DNA from: Pseudarthrobacter sp. NamE2
GTDB lineage: Bacteria > Actinomycetota > Actinomycetes > Actinomycetales > Micrococcaceae
DNA: 64,000 bases
Assembly: GCF_005796205.1 (NCBI RefSeq)
Contig: NZ_VAHN01000014.1
Coordinates: 27,799 to 91,798 of the forward strand
Direction: 5' to 3'
Of this stretch, positions 8,301-16,516 are shown one piece after another. Position 1 is the first letter of the stretch. Every line of letters begins with the position of its first letter. The position numbers and the translations under genes were made by a program. A model generated the notes under the pieces. The model was not told the DNA's origin, searched no databases, and worked only from the letters and a program-made list of their open reading frames with translations.

Positions 8301-8730
8301 CGACTACCTGTACGGACTCCAGCGCGGCAAGGAACACGAGATCCACCTCGAACGCGGCGTCCGCCTGATCGCCTCGCTGGAAGCCGTGTCGGAGCCGGAC
8401 GAGAAGGGCATGCGCACCGTCATGTGCACGCTCAACGGCCAGTCCCGGCCCGTGGTGGTGCGCGACCGTTCCGTGGTGAGCAACGTCAAGTCCGCCGAGA
8501 AAGCGGATCCGGCCCAGCCGGGCCACGTCGCCGCGCCGTTCGCTGGAGCCGTCACCGTCACCGTCAAGACAGGCGACACCGTCAACGCCGGCGACACGGT
8601 GGCCACCATCGAAGCCATGAAGATGGAAGCATCCATCACGACGCCGGTGGGCGGCAAGGTCTCCCGGCTCGCCATCTCTTCCGTGGAGCAGGTACAGGGC
8701 GGCGACCTGCTGCTGGTGGTCGAACAGTGA
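5332..8730 (+). CDS. pyc: Pyruvate carboxylase
   Basis: Biotin-dependent anaplerotic enzyme making oxaloacetate from pyruvate and bicarbonate with ATP, 1132 residues, full length. Domain order: biotin carboxylase with ATP-grasp (about 1-450, glycine-rich AGGGGRGMR), carboxyltransferase (about 525-800, opening with VTDTTFRDAHQSLLATR, metal site in HLHTHDTAGG), the PC allosteric/tetramerisation region, and the C-terminal biotinyl domain with EAMKMEA, in which Lys1097 carries biotin. The ATG has GGAGAAG upstream. It is a single-gene unit closed by a long hairpin. A 16-base dyad in the 290-base upstream gap hints at transcriptional control. The single-chain form is typical of Arthrobacter and mycobacteria. 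Confidence 0.98.
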   Translation: MFSKVLVANRGEIAIRAFRAGYELGAKTVAVFPHEDRNSIHRQKADEAYLIGEEGHPVRAYLDVDEIVRVAKEAGADAIYPGYGFLSENPGLARAAKDAGITFVGPPAEVLELAGNKVAALKAAREAGVPVLKSSAPSKDLDELLAAADEIGFPIFAKAVAGGGGRGMRRVDTREALPEALKSAMREADAAFGDPTMFLEQAVLRPRHIEVQILADAEGNTIHLFERDCSIQRRHQKVIEIAPAPNLDEGIRQALYRDAVKFAKALNYVNAGTVEFLVDTAGERAGQHVFIEMNPRIQVEHTVTEEVTDVDLVQAQMRIASGETLADLGLSQDSVRLRGAALQSRITTEDPANGFRPDVGKITGYRSAGGAGVRLDGGTVYSGAEISPHFDSMLVKLTCRGRDYPTAVARARRALAEFRIRGVSTNISFLQAVLDDPDFVAGDVATNFIDERPQLLKARVSADRGTKLLTWLADVTVNKPNGELTVHSNPAEKLPSVKDVQAAPGSRQRLLELGPEGFARALREQNAVAVTDTTFRDAHQSLLATRVRTRDLVAAGPAVTALLPELFSVEAWGGATYDVALRFLGEDPWDRLAALRKAMPNVCIQMLLRGRNTVGYTPYPEEVTEAFVNEAAATGIDIFRIFDALNDVSQMAPAIRAVRATGTAVAEVALCYTGDMLDPKETLYTLDYYLQLAQKIVDAGAHILAIKDMAGLLRPAAAAKLVAALRERFDLPVHLHTHDTAGGQLATLLAAVDAGVDAVDVASASLAGTTSQVSASALVAALAHTPRDTGLSLDAVSSLEPYWEAVRRVYAPFESGLPGPTGRVYKHEIPGGQLSNLRQQAMALGLGERFEAIEDMYTAADRILGHLVKVTPSSKVVGDLALHLVGLNADPADFEANPQNYDIPDSVIGFLSGELGDPPGGWPEPFRTKALQGRSVKVRDVELSPEDSAALKSDSKTRQHTLNRLLFDGPTKDYLKSVETYGNISVLDTRDYLYGLQRGKEHEIHLERGVRLIASLEAVSEPDEKGMRTVMCTLNGQSRPVVVRDRSVVSNVKSAEKADPAQPGHVAAPFAGAVTVTVKTGDTVNAGDTVATIEAMKMEASITTPVGGKVSRLAISSVEQVQGGDLLLVVEQ

Positions 8731-8753
8731 TCCTGGCCGCTGAGTAAGACAAC

Positions 8754-8805
8754 GAAAGGGTCCTCCCACTGGAACAGCAGTTCAGTTCAATGGGAGGACC
8801 CTTTC
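8754..8805. terminator. Long bidirectional terminator
   Basis: Perfect 15-base-pair arms (8754-8768 and 8791-8805, GAAAGGGTCCTCCCA) flank a 22-base loop between the convergent pyc and acyl-CoA synthetase genes. Confidence 0.8.
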
Positions 8806-8858
8806 CCTTTCCAACAGGCGCCGCTGGACCAGACACGGCCCGCCTAACCACGAGTGGA

Positions 8859-10667
8859 TCAGGAACGCGGCGCCGCGTACATCTCTTCGATGATCGTCTC
8901 GAAGTCCTTCATCACCTGGGCGCGCTTGACCTTCATGGACGGGGTCAGGTGGCCGGAAGCTTCCGTAAAGTCGGCGGGGACGATGCGGAACGACTTGATG
9001 GCCTCGGCCTGCGACACCGAGGCATTGGCGGCGGTGATCAGGTCCTGGACGGCGGCCTTGACCACCGGGTTGTTGGCGGCTTCGTCGAGGGTGGTGTCGG
9101 CCGGGAGGCCGTGCCGCTGCAGCCAGCCCGGCAGCGCCTCCTGGTCCAGCGTCACCAGGGCGCTGATGAAGGGCTGGTTGTCACCGACCACCAGCACCTG
9201 TGATACCAGCGCATCAGCCCGGATCTGGTCTTCGAGGATGGCCGGGATGACGTTCTTGCCGCCGGCGGTGACAATGATTTCTTTCTTCCGGCCGGTGATC
9301 CAAACGAAGCCGTCCTCATCCAGCCGGCCAATGTCGCCTGTGCGGAACCAGCCGTCGACGAAGGTCTCCGCCGACAGGTCCTCGCGCTTGTAGTAGCCGC
9401 GCATCACGCAGACGCCCTTGGCGAGGATCTCGCCGTCGTCGGCAATTTTTACCGCATTGCCCGGCAGGGGCTTGCCCACCGAGCCGATCTTGATCAGGGA
9501 CGGCGTGTTTACCGAGATGGGGGCAGTGGTTTCGGTCAGGCCGTAGCCCTCGAGGACCTGCAGCCCGATGCCCTGGAAGAAGTGGCCAAGGCGTTCACCG
9601 AGCGGGCCGCCGCCGGAGACTGCGTGCGCAACGCGGCCCCCCATGGCCGCGCGGAGCTTGCTGTAGACCAGCTTGTCGAAGAGGGCATGGCGCAGTTTCA
9701 GGCCAAGGCCGACGCGTCCGGCCTGCCGGGCCTTTGAAAAGGCGATGGCGGTGTCCACGGCCTTGTGGAAGATGGCGCCCTTGCCGCCGTCCTCCGCCTT
9801 GGTCAGAGCCGAGTTGTAGACCTTCTCGAAAACCCGCGGGACCGCGAGGATGAAGGTGGGCTCGTAGCTCTGCAGGTCCGAGAGCAGGTTCTTGATGTCC
9901 GGGGTGTGCGCAACAGTGGTTCCGGCGGCCATGGCCAGCACCGAAATGAAGCGGGCGAACACGTGCGCCAGAGGCAGGAACATGATGGTCTTGGCGTTCT
10001 CGTTGACGATCTCGCCAATGATGGCAAGCGCGTTGTCGGAGAGCTCGACGAAGTTTCCGTGCGTCAGTTCACAGCCCTTGGGCCGGCCTGTGGTTCCTGA
10101 CGTGTAGATGATGGTGGCGACGTCGCCCAGTTTCGCTGCCGTCCGGCGGGACTCCAGCTCATCATCGCTGACGCCGGTGCCGGCTTCCCGGAGGGCGTCC
10201 AGGCCCATGCCTTCGAGCTGCCAGACGTGCTGCAAAGCGGTGAGGTTTTCCGCGGTCACGGCCTGCCGGATGACGTTTTCGTGGTGGGCAGCTTCGCCGA
10301 AGGCGGCTACGGCACCGGAGTCGCCGAGGTTCCAGGCCACCTGCGAAGGGGAGGAGGTCTCGTAGATCGGCACGGAAACGCCGCCCGCGAACCAGATGGC
10401 GAAGTCCACCAGGGCCCATTCGTAACGGGTACGGGACATGATGCCCACCCGGTCGCCGAATCCGACGCCGCTGGCAATCAGGCCTTTCGCCAGGGCCTTG
10501 ACGTCCGCGAGGAATTCAGTGGCGGTGATGTCCTGCCAGGCGCCGGCCGGATTCCGGCGCGAGAACAGTGCCGGATTGCTGGCCTTGTTGGCCTGCCGCA
10601 GCACCAGGTCGGTGATATTGGTTTCCGGTGGGACAACAACAAGAGGCGGAACACTGAATTCGCGCAC
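8859..10667 (-). CDS. Long-chain acyl-CoA synthetase (FadD15-like)
   Basis: AMP-forming ligase activating fatty acids to acyl-CoA, 602 residues, normal for the long-chain class. The AMP-binding loop IIYTSGTTGRPKG lies at 186-198. Further motifs are GYGLTETTAPI near 375, the hinge region GWFRTGDIGRLDEDGF, and ITGRKKEIIVTAGGKN near the C-terminal lysine domain. It starts at GTG 10667 with AAAGGAGC just upstream. The protein has no membrane segment, so it is cytosolic or peripheral. It stands alone, convergent with pyc and divergent from the sugar kinase. The exact chain-length preference cannot be read from sequence. Confidence 0.93.
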   Translation of the reverse strand: MREFSVPPLVVVPPETNITDLVLRQANKASNPALFSRRNPAGAWQDITATEFLADVKALAKGLIASGVGFGDRVGIMSRTRYEWALVDFAIWFAGGVSVPIYETSSPSQVAWNLGDSGAVAAFGEAAHHENVIRQAVTAENLTALQHVWQLEGMGLDALREAGTGVSDDELESRRTAAKLGDVATIIYTSGTTGRPKGCELTHGNFVELSDNALAIIGEIVNENAKTIMFLPLAHVFARFISVLAMAAGTTVAHTPDIKNLLSDLQSYEPTFILAVPRVFEKVYNSALTKAEDGGKGAIFHKAVDTAIAFSKARQAGRVGLGLKLRHALFDKLVYSKLRAAMGGRVAHAVSGGGPLGERLGHFFQGIGLQVLEGYGLTETTAPISVNTPSLIKIGSVGKPLPGNAVKIADDGEILAKGVCVMRGYYKREDLSAETFVDGWFRTGDIGRLDEDGFVWITGRKKEIIVTAGGKNVIPAILEDQIRADALVSQVLVVGDNQPFISALVTLDQEALPGWLQRHGLPADTTLDEAANNPVVKAAVQDLITAANASVSQAEAIKSFRIVPADFTEASGHLTPSMKVKRAQVMKDFETIIEEMYAAPRS

Positions 10668-10828
10668 TATAGCTCCTTTGATATCCGGACTCCCGCTTCA
10701 GGGGTATGCCTACAGAGTAGTACGCCGCTGCGGGGGCCGTGCAGCACCCAAAATTACTAGTGGGTAACTTCTCCGTCAATGGTGTCCGTTGCCACGCACG
10801 GGGTCCCGGCGGGGCTGCGGTGGAAACC

Positions 10829-10834
10829 TAGAAT
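10829..10834 (+). promoter_or_regulatory. -10 box, leaderless start of ROK kinase
   Basis: TAGAAT ends 7 bases before ATG 10842, so transcription should begin at or next to the start codon. Confidence 0.6.
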
Positions 10835-10841
10835 GGGCACT

Positions 10842-11930
10842 ATGTACGCACAATCCGCCGGCGAACATGCCGGCCTCTCCAGAAAGCCCGCGCCGTGGCG
10901 CCGGTCCGCGTCGTTCCGGGCCGGAAGCAGGCAGCGCGACAGCTTTCGGACGCAGCTGCGCCTGGGCCGGAGGGGCCTTGCCATCGGGATCGACATCGGC
11001 GGGACCAAGGTGGCAGCGGGCGTGGTGGATGCCGAAGGCAGGATCCTCAGCGAAGCACGCCGCTCCACGCCGGGCACGGATCCACGTGCCGTGGAACGCG
11101 TCATCGTGGAGCTGGTGGAGGAGCTGGGGCGCGCGCACCGTATCCGCTCGGTGGGCATCGGTGCGGCCGGCTGGATGGACCTCGACGGCGGGACCGTCCT
11201 GTTCAGCCCGCACCTGGCGTGGCGGAACGAGCCGCTGCGGGCAAGCCTGCAGCAGCTGCTGCGACGGCCGGTGCTGCTGGCCAACGATGCCGACGCGGCA
11301 GCATGGGCGGAATGGCGTTTCGGCGCAGGCCAGGGCGAGGACCGGCTGGTCTGCATCACCCTTGGCACCGGAATCGGCGGTGCCATGGTCATGGACGGCA
11401 GGGTGGAGCGTGGAAGGTTCGGCGTGGCCGGCGAGTTCGGGCACCAGGTCATCATGCCCGGCGGCCACCGGTGTGAATGCGGGAACCGGGGGTGCTGGGA
11501 ACAGTACGCATCAGGGAACGCGCTGGGGCGTGAGGCGAGGATCCTTGCGCGCAGCAATTCGCCCATGGCCCAGGACCTGCTGGCTGCCGTGGACGGCCGC
11601 GCCGAAACCATCACCGGTGCCGTTGTCACCGATTTGGCGCTGGCAGGGGACACCGCCTCCCGGGAACTGATCGAGGAAGTGGGCGAATGGCTGGGCCTGG
11701 GCCTGGCAAACCTCGCCGCTGCGCTTGACCCCGGACTGTTCGTGATAGGCGGGGGACTTTGCTCGGCCGGCGACCTGCTGGTGGAACCCGCCCGGAAGGC
11801 CTTCGCCCGCAACCTGACCGGCCGCGGCTTCCGGCCCGCCGCAGAAATCGAACTTGCCGCCCTGGGACCAAACGCCGGATTGATCGGCGCGGCGGACCTG
11901 TCCAGGGTGGCCGGCCGGTCCCGCGCCTGA
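10842..11930 (+). CDS. glk: ROK-family sugar kinase (probable glucokinase)
   Basis: ATP-dependent hexose kinase of the ROK family, 362 residues. The phosphate-binding motif GIDIGGTKVAAG is preceded by an unusual basic N-terminal stretch of roughly 45 residues. Other signatures are NDADAAAWAEWRFG, TLGTGIGGAM, GEFGHQ and the zinc motif CECGNRGCWEQYASG, matching ROK glucokinases and not repressors (there is no helix-turn-helix). ATG 10842 was chosen because a TAGAAT -10 box lies 7 bases before it. The frame is open to 10779, but that stretch would precede the promoter. Sugar specificity is inferred. It is convergent with the small membrane-protein gene, 4 bases apart. Confidence 0.88.
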   Translation: MYAQSAGEHAGLSRKPAPWRRSASFRAGSRQRDSFRTQLRLGRRGLAIGIDIGGTKVAAGVVDAEGRILSEARRSTPGTDPRAVERVIVELVEELGRAHRIRSVGIGAAGWMDLDGGTVLFSPHLAWRNEPLRASLQQLLRRPVLLANDADAAAWAEWRFGAGQGEDRLVCITLGTGIGGAMVMDGRVERGRFGVAGEFGHQVIMPGGHRCECGNRGCWEQYASGNALGREARILARSNSPMAQDLLAAVDGRAETITGAVVTDLALAGDTASRELIEEVGEWLGLGLANLAAALDPGLFVIGGGLCSAGDLLVEPARKAFARNLTGRGFRPAAEIELAALGPNAGLIGAADLSRVAGRSRA

Positions 11931-11934
11931 CCGG

Positions 11935-12468
11935 CTACACCCGGGCGCCGTCGTCGTCCTCGTCCTTGTCCTGGGGCAGCCTCATGATGAGGTACACCGT
12001 CCCCAATACGAACGCGGCCACGATGCCCAGGACGGCCAGCAGCGGCGCAGAGCGCCAGAACATCGCAGAAAGCAGCAGGGCAACCGGGCCGCCCACGGCG
12101 GCCAGCCATGCCAGCATGGTCAGGGGATCCGTTCCCGCCAAACTGGGTGGTTCTTCCGGGACAAAGTCGTCCCCGTCGTCGTCCACGTCATAGTCGCGCG
12201 GACCTGCGCCCGTTCTGTCGGATTCATCCTGCGGGCCTTCCGGTGCCTGCCGCCTGGCAGCCGACGGTTCCGCGGACGCCGCCAGGCCCAAGGGGTCGAA
12301 GTCGCGGAATGAGGCCGCAGGCCCTGTCCGGGCTGCCGGATCCGCCGCACCAGGATCCTGGCCGGCCGCGGGGGAGTCCTCCTGCAGGCGCGCCACCAGG
12401 TCCAGCCAGACGGCGTCGTCGTCCTGGTTGGCGCCCTGGTCCGGGGAACCGGAACCGGGCCTGTTCAC
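11935..12468 (-). CDS. Small membrane protein of unknown function
   Basis: A 177-residue protein not assigned to a named family. The first 110 residues are acidic, low in hydrophobics and probably disordered and cytosolic. Two adjacent membrane helices follow (about 117-137 and 142-163), with a short acidic tail DKDEDDDG. It starts at GTG 12468, overlapping the stop of the upstream alpha/beta hydrolase by 4 bases (GTGA), so translation is likely coupled to the hydrolase pair. It may be an accessory of the two hydrolases; nothing in the sequence proves this. Confidence 0.75.
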   Translation of the reverse strand: MNRPGSGSPDQGANQDDDAVWLDLVARLQEDSPAAGQDPGAADPAARTGPAASFRDFDPLGLAASAEPSAARRQAPEGPQDESDRTGAGPRDYDVDDDGDDFVPEEPPSLAGTDPLTMLAWLAAVGGPVALLLSAMFWRSAPLLAVLGIVAAFVLGTVYLIMRLPQDKDEDDDGARV

Positions 12469-13271
12469 GCCGTCCCCTCCCTGCCTGCCGCTGCGGGCGC
12501 TGCGCCATCATCGGCGGCGCCGGAAAGCGTGGAGCGGATGAAGTCCACCGAGCCGCGGAAGATCCGGTCGGCGTCGTTGTCCATCGTGGCCACGTGGTAG
12601 CTGTTCTCGAGCCGCAGCAGTTCCAGCGGGGCATGCGCCAGGCCGCGCCGCAGCGCGGCAATGCTCGAATCGGACACCACGTGGTCCACCGTGGACCGGT
12701 ACACCTGGACAGGTGCGGTAATCCGCGGCAGGAGCCGGAGGGTGTCCCGGAACATCTTGTTCATTTCGTGGGCTGCCGCCACGGGCGTGCGCGGGTAGGC
12801 ACCCTCATTCACGCCTTCCTTGAGGATGTCGTTGGCGATAGCCGGTGTGCTTTTCATGACCAGCTTGAGGATGCCTGCAAGCGGGGCCCGGGGATCGTCG
12901 ATGACCAATGCCGGATTGACCAGCACCACCCCTGCCACGGGGCGGGTGGCGGCAATCCGCAAGGCCAAGGCACCGCCCATACTGATTCCGGCGGCGAACA
13001 CATTGTCGCACTCAGCCTCAAGCTCCAGGTAGGCGTTGTCCAGTGCGCCGTGCCACTGCTGCCAACGGGTCCGGGCGAGGTCCTGCCAGCTGGTACCGTG
13101 GCCGGGAAGAAGGGGCATCCGTACGGCGAATCCTGCCGCGGCAAAGGCATGCGCCCAGGAGCGGAGACCATGGGGGCTTCCGGTGAAGCCGTGCGAGAGG
13201 ACCACTCCGGTCCGTGGGCCGTCCCCGCTTGAAACGCTGCTGAAGGGGCTGTGGTCCGGGCTGGACGTCAT
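12465..13271 (-). CDS. Alpha/beta hydrolase, carboxylesterase/lipase type
   Basis: Serine hydrolase of 268 residues resembling Est30-type carboxylesterases and monoacylglycerol lipases. The oxyanion HGFTG is at 28-32, the nucleophile elbow GISMGG has Ser97, and the likely acid and base are in TVDHVV and SYHVATMD. There is no signal peptide, so the protein is cytosolic. It overlaps by 4 bases both the upstream paralogue and the downstream membrane protein, forming a three-gene coupled operon. The natural ester is unknown; neighbouring lipid genes (plsC, acyl-CoA synthetase) make a glycerolipid plausible. Confidence 0.87.
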   Translation of the reverse strand: MTSSPDHSPFSSVSSGDGPRTGVVLSHGFTGSPHGLRSWAHAFAAAGFAVRMPLLPGHGTSWQDLARTRWQQWHGALDNAYLELEAECDNVFAAGISMGGALALRIAATRPVAGVVLVNPALVIDDPRAPLAGILKLVMKSTPAIANDILKEGVNEGAYPRTPVAAAHEMNKMFRDTLRLLPRITAPVQVYRSTVDHVVSDSSIAALRRGLAHAPLELLRLENSYHVATMDNDADRIFRGSVDFIRSTLSGAADDGAAPAAAGREGTA

Positions 13272-14056
13272 GGGGTCTCCGAAGTGCTGGTCAAACGGGC
13301 GTGGGCGCGGATGAACGCGCTGGACCTGGCGAAAATCTCCGGCGCATCAACGTCCAGCGTAGCCACATGGCCACTGCTTGCAAGGCTTACCACTTCGGTC
13401 AGGCGCGGCCCGAGCCGTTTCCGCAAGAGGTCCAGAGACGTTGGCGGAACCACGACGTCCGTCCGCGACTTGAAGACCTGGACCGGTGCCGTGATGTTCG
13501 GCAAGCCGCGGCTGGCGGCCGCAAACAGTTTCTTGAGCTCATGCACCGCGGACAACGGCGTGCGGGAGTAATCCCCGTCCACCGTGACGGCCGCCGTGGA
13601 TCCTTGCTCCTCGATGGGGATGGTGGTCCGCTGGAAGTACTTCAAAAGCCCGATGATCCGGACCCGGCGATCGTAGAAGCTGAGGCCCGGGTTGACCACG
13701 GACACCCCTGCCACCGGGTGCCGGGACGCCGTCAGCAGCGCCACCGCCCCGCCCATGGAGAGTCCGGCCGCAAAGCAGGTGTCTGTCCGCGCCCGGAGTT
13801 CGAGGAAAGCCGCCTCATAGCTGCGGTACCAGTCATCCCAGCCGGTCCGGGCAAGCTGGCGCCAGTCCGTTCCGTGTCCCGGCAGCAGCGGCACTGTCAC
13901 GGCGTAACCCTGCTCCGCCAGGTGCTCCGCCCAGGGCAGCACGCTGAGTGGGCTGCCCGTGAAGCCATGGCACATGGCCACGCCGGTCCGCGCGTTCGCG
14001 CCATGGCCGGGATAGCTGAAAGCGGCAGGGCGGGGCGGGACGCTGCTCTCAGTCAT
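13268..14056 (-). CDS. Alpha/beta hydrolase, tandem paralogue
   Basis: Serine hydrolase of 262 residues, clearly duplicated with the gene downstream: both share CHGFTGSP/SHGFTGSP, PLLPGHGT, DWYRSYEAAFLEL-like and MGGA(V/L)AL segments. The nucleophile is Ser100 in GLSMGG; the acid/base candidates are in SRTDVVVP and SSGHVATLD. GGAG precedes the ATG. It is first in the operon and divergent from plsC. The two copies differ substantially between the elbow and the acid residue, where lipase lids usually sit, so they may act on different esters. Confidence 0.87.
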   Translation of the reverse strand: MTESSVPPRPAAFSYPGHGANARTGVAMCHGFTGSPLSVLPWAEHLAEQGYAVTVPLLPGHGTDWRQLARTGWDDWYRSYEAAFLELRARTDTCFAAGLSMGGAVALLTASRHPVAGVSVVNPGLSFYDRRVRIIGLLKYFQRTTIPIEEQGSTAAVTVDGDYSRTPLSAVHELKKLFAAASRGLPNITAPVQVFKSRTDVVVPPTSLDLLRKRLGPRLTEVVSLASSGHVATLDVDAPEIFARSSAFIRAHARLTSTSETP

Positions 14057-14167
14057 GACTCCATCGTGTCACTGTTCCGGACAATTCTCACTAGAGTAGG
14101 GTTGCATTGAACTGCTGACCAGGCGCGCTGCGGAGCCTGGGAACCGCCTTCCGGAGAGGTTCGATAC

Positions 14168-14983
14168 GTGTTCTATTGGGTCATGAAGAGGATCTTCCTC
14201 GGTCCGGTGATTAAGCTGCTGTTCCGGCCCTGGGTCAAGGGCCTTGACAATATCCCGGATCAGGGCGCTGCGATTATCGCCTCCAACCACCTGTCCTTTT
14301 CCGATTCGATTTTCATGCCGCTCATGGTCAGGCGCCCCGTCGTCTTCCTGGCCAAGTCCGAATACTTCACCGGCACGGGCATCAAGGGGAGGCTCACGGC
14401 GCTGTTCTTCCGCCTGACCAACCAGCTGCCCATGGACCGGTCCGGCGGTGCTGCTTCGGCATCCTCCCTCAATGCCGGCATGGAGGTCCTTAGCCATGGC
14501 GGCCTGCTCGGCATCTATCCGGAGGGGACGCGCAGCCCCGATTCCAGGCTCTACCGGGGCAAGGTGGGCGTGGCGCGGCTGGCCCTCCGCGCCGGTGTCC
14601 CGGTGGTTCCGGTGGCGATGATCGGCACGGACAAGGTCCAGCCGATCGGCAAACGGCTGCCGAACATCCGCAGGATCGGCATGATCTTTGGCGAGCCGCT
14701 GGACTTCAATGCCTACCGGGACCAGGCCGAGGACCGGGACGTCCAGCGGAAAGTTACCGACCAGATCATGTTCGAACTCCAGCGGCTCTCCGGCCAGGAG
14801 TACGTGGATGAGTATGCCGCCGTCGTCAAGCTGCGGCTGGCGGGCAAGCCTGAAGAAGCCGCGGCCAGCGCCGAGCCACTCGCCTCTCCGGTGCCGGGGG
14901 AGGACGCTTCGGATTCGCAGGCGGGCGATACGGCCTTGAAGCCGGCCCGGGAGGACGACGGCGGGGCTGCCGCCGCCGGCTAA
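14168..14983 (+). CDS. plsC: 1-acyl-sn-glycerol-3-phosphate acyltransferase family protein
   Basis: Membrane-associated acyltransferase of 271 residues that would acylate lysophosphatidate to phosphatidate in phospholipid synthesis. The catalytic HX4D is at 41-46 (NHLSFSDS) and the substrate motif YPEGTRSPD lies near residue 118. The N-terminal segment is hydrophobic and amphipathic. The C-terminal 50 residues are an acidic, alanine-rich tail not needed for the fold. It starts at GTG 14168 with GGAGAGG upstream; ATG 14183 is an alternative. It is followed by aroG with its own promoter. Paralogues with other acceptors exist, so the exact substrate is inferred. Confidence 0.9.
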   Translation: MFYWVMKRIFLGPVIKLLFRPWVKGLDNIPDQGAAIIASNHLSFSDSIFMPLMVRRPVVFLAKSEYFTGTGIKGRLTALFFRLTNQLPMDRSGGAASASSLNAGMEVLSHGGLLGIYPEGTRSPDSRLYRGKVGVARLALRAGVPVVPVAMIGTDKVQPIGKRLPNIRRIGMIFGEPLDFNAYRDQAEDRDVQRKVTDQIMFELQRLSGQEYVDEYAAVVKLRLAGKPEEAAASAEPLASPVPGEDASDSQAGDTALKPAREDDGGAAAAG

Positions 14984-15069
14984 GCGGCACATCCAGCGGC
15001 CCGCCCTGGCTTGTGACGCCCTGGCCTGCCAGCGTGACGGTGTGGTGTCCACCAATCCCGCGCTGCCGG

Positions 15070-15075
15070 TAGGCT
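15070..15075 (+). promoter_or_regulatory. -10 box, leaderless start of aroG
   Basis: TAGGCT ends 6 bases before GTG 15082. Confidence 0.5.
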
Positions 15076-15081
15076 TAGATA

Positions 15082-16473
15082 GTGACTGAGCTATCTGCAA
15101 AACCCGCCTTTTCGCTGTCCGGCACCGCCCAGAGCGGGGCCGCCAACTATCCAGGACTGGATGACTGGCGGGACCTTCCCATTTCCCAGCAGCCCAGCTG
15201 GCAGGACAGGGAAGTTTTTGACGCCTCGGTAAAGGAACTGTCCATCCTGCCTCCGCTGGTGTTCGCCGGCGAGGTGGATGTGTTGAGGGAGCGGCTGGCG
15301 GCTGCGGCCCAGGGAAAGGCGTTCCTCCTGCAGGGCGGTGACTGCGCCGAAACGTTCGAAGCGGCAACGGCGGACAAGATCAGCGCCCGGGTCAAGACCA
15401 TCCTCCAGATGGCTGTGGTGCTGACGTACGGCGCCGCGATGCCGGTGATCAAGATGGGCCGCATGGCCGGGCAGTTCGCCAAGCCCCGTTCCTCCAACGA
15501 CGAGACCCGTAACGGCGTGACCCTTCCCGCGTACCGCGGCGACATCGTCAACGGCTACGAGTTCACGCCGGAGTCCCGCGGGCATGACGCCGCACGGATG
15601 CTCCGCGCCTACCACACCTCCGCGTCCACGCTGAACCTCATCCGGGCCTTCACCCAGGGCGGTTTCGCCGACCTCCGGTCCGTGCACCAGTGGAACAAGG
15701 GCTTCACTGAAAATCCTGCCCACGCCCGCTATGAGTCGCTGGCACGCGATATCGACCGCGCCATCAAGTTCATGGACTCCTGCGGCGCAGACTTCGAGGC
15801 CCTCAAGCGCGTTGAGTTCTTCGCCAGCCACGAGGCCCTGCTGCTGGACTACGAGCGGGCCTTGACCCGGATCGACTCCCGCACCGGATTGCCCTACGAC
15901 ACCTCCGCCCACTTCCTGTGGATCGGGGAGCGGACCCGCGAACTCGAGCACGCGCACGTTGACTTCCTCTCGCGCGTCCGGAATCCCATTGGCGTCAAGC
16001 TGGGGCCCTCCACCACGGGCGATGACGCGCTGCGGCTGATCGACAAGCTGGACCCGGAGCGCGAACCGGGCCGCCTGACGTTTATCACCCGCATGGGTGC
16101 CGGCAACATCCGGGAAAAGTTGCCCGCCGTCGTCGAAAAGGTCACCGCGTCCGGGGCCCAGGTCCTGTGGGTCACCGATCCGATGCACGGCAACACTGTC
16201 ACGTCCCCCAACGGGTACAAGACCCGCAATTTCGACGACGTCATCGACGAGGTGCGCGGGTTCTTCGAGGTGCACCATGCGCTGGGCACGGTCCCTGGCG
16301 GCCTGCATGTAGAGATGACCGGTGACGACGTGGCCGAGTGCCTGGGTGGCGCCGACCCCATCGACCAGGATGCCTTCCTTCACCGCTATGAGTCAGTCTG
16401 CGACCCCCGCCTGAACCACATGCAGTCCCTGGAAATGGCGTTCCTGGTGGCCGGCGCCCTCGCCCGCCACTGA
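15082..16473 (+). CDS. aroG: Class II 3-deoxy-7-phosphoheptulonate synthase
   Basis: First enzyme of the shikimate pathway, condensing phosphoenolpyruvate with erythrose 4-phosphate. The 463 residues and the motifs QGGDCAETF, RMAGQFAKPRS, HFLWIGERTR and TDPMHGNT identify the plant-like class II enzyme used by actinobacteria. GTG 15082 is preceded by a -10 hexamer at leaderless distance and no ribosome site. It is convergent with the PASTA kinase and shares a terminator whose stem runs into that gene. The same pairing (aroG beside pknL) is known in mycobacteria. Feedback behaviour cannot be judged from sequence. Confidence 0.97.
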   Translation: MTELSAKPAFSLSGTAQSGAANYPGLDDWRDLPISQQPSWQDREVFDASVKELSILPPLVFAGEVDVLRERLAAAAQGKAFLLQGGDCAETFEAATADKISARVKTILQMAVVLTYGAAMPVIKMGRMAGQFAKPRSSNDETRNGVTLPAYRGDIVNGYEFTPESRGHDAARMLRAYHTSASTLNLIRAFTQGGFADLRSVHQWNKGFTENPAHARYESLARDIDRAIKFMDSCGADFEALKRVEFFASHEALLLDYERALTRIDSRTGLPYDTSAHFLWIGERTRELEHAHVDFLSRVRNPIGVKLGPSTTGDDALRLIDKLDPEREPGRLTFITRMGAGNIREKLPAVVEKVTASGAQVLWVTDPMHGNTVTSPNGYKTRNFDDVIDEVRGFFEVHHALGTVPGGLHVEMTGDDVAECLGGADPIDQDAFLHRYESVCDPRLNHMQSLEMAFLVAGALARH

Positions 16474-16480
16474 TAGTTCC

Positions 16481-16516
16481 ACCGTGGTGCAGGCGGTCCG
16501 CCGCCTACACCACGGT
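16481..16516. terminator. Bidirectional terminator overlapping the kinase 3' end
   Basis: Sixteen-base arms with one mismatch (ACCGTGGTG...CACCACGGT) and loop TCCG lie between aroG and the kinase. The right arm includes the kinase stop codon and last codons. Confidence 0.75.
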
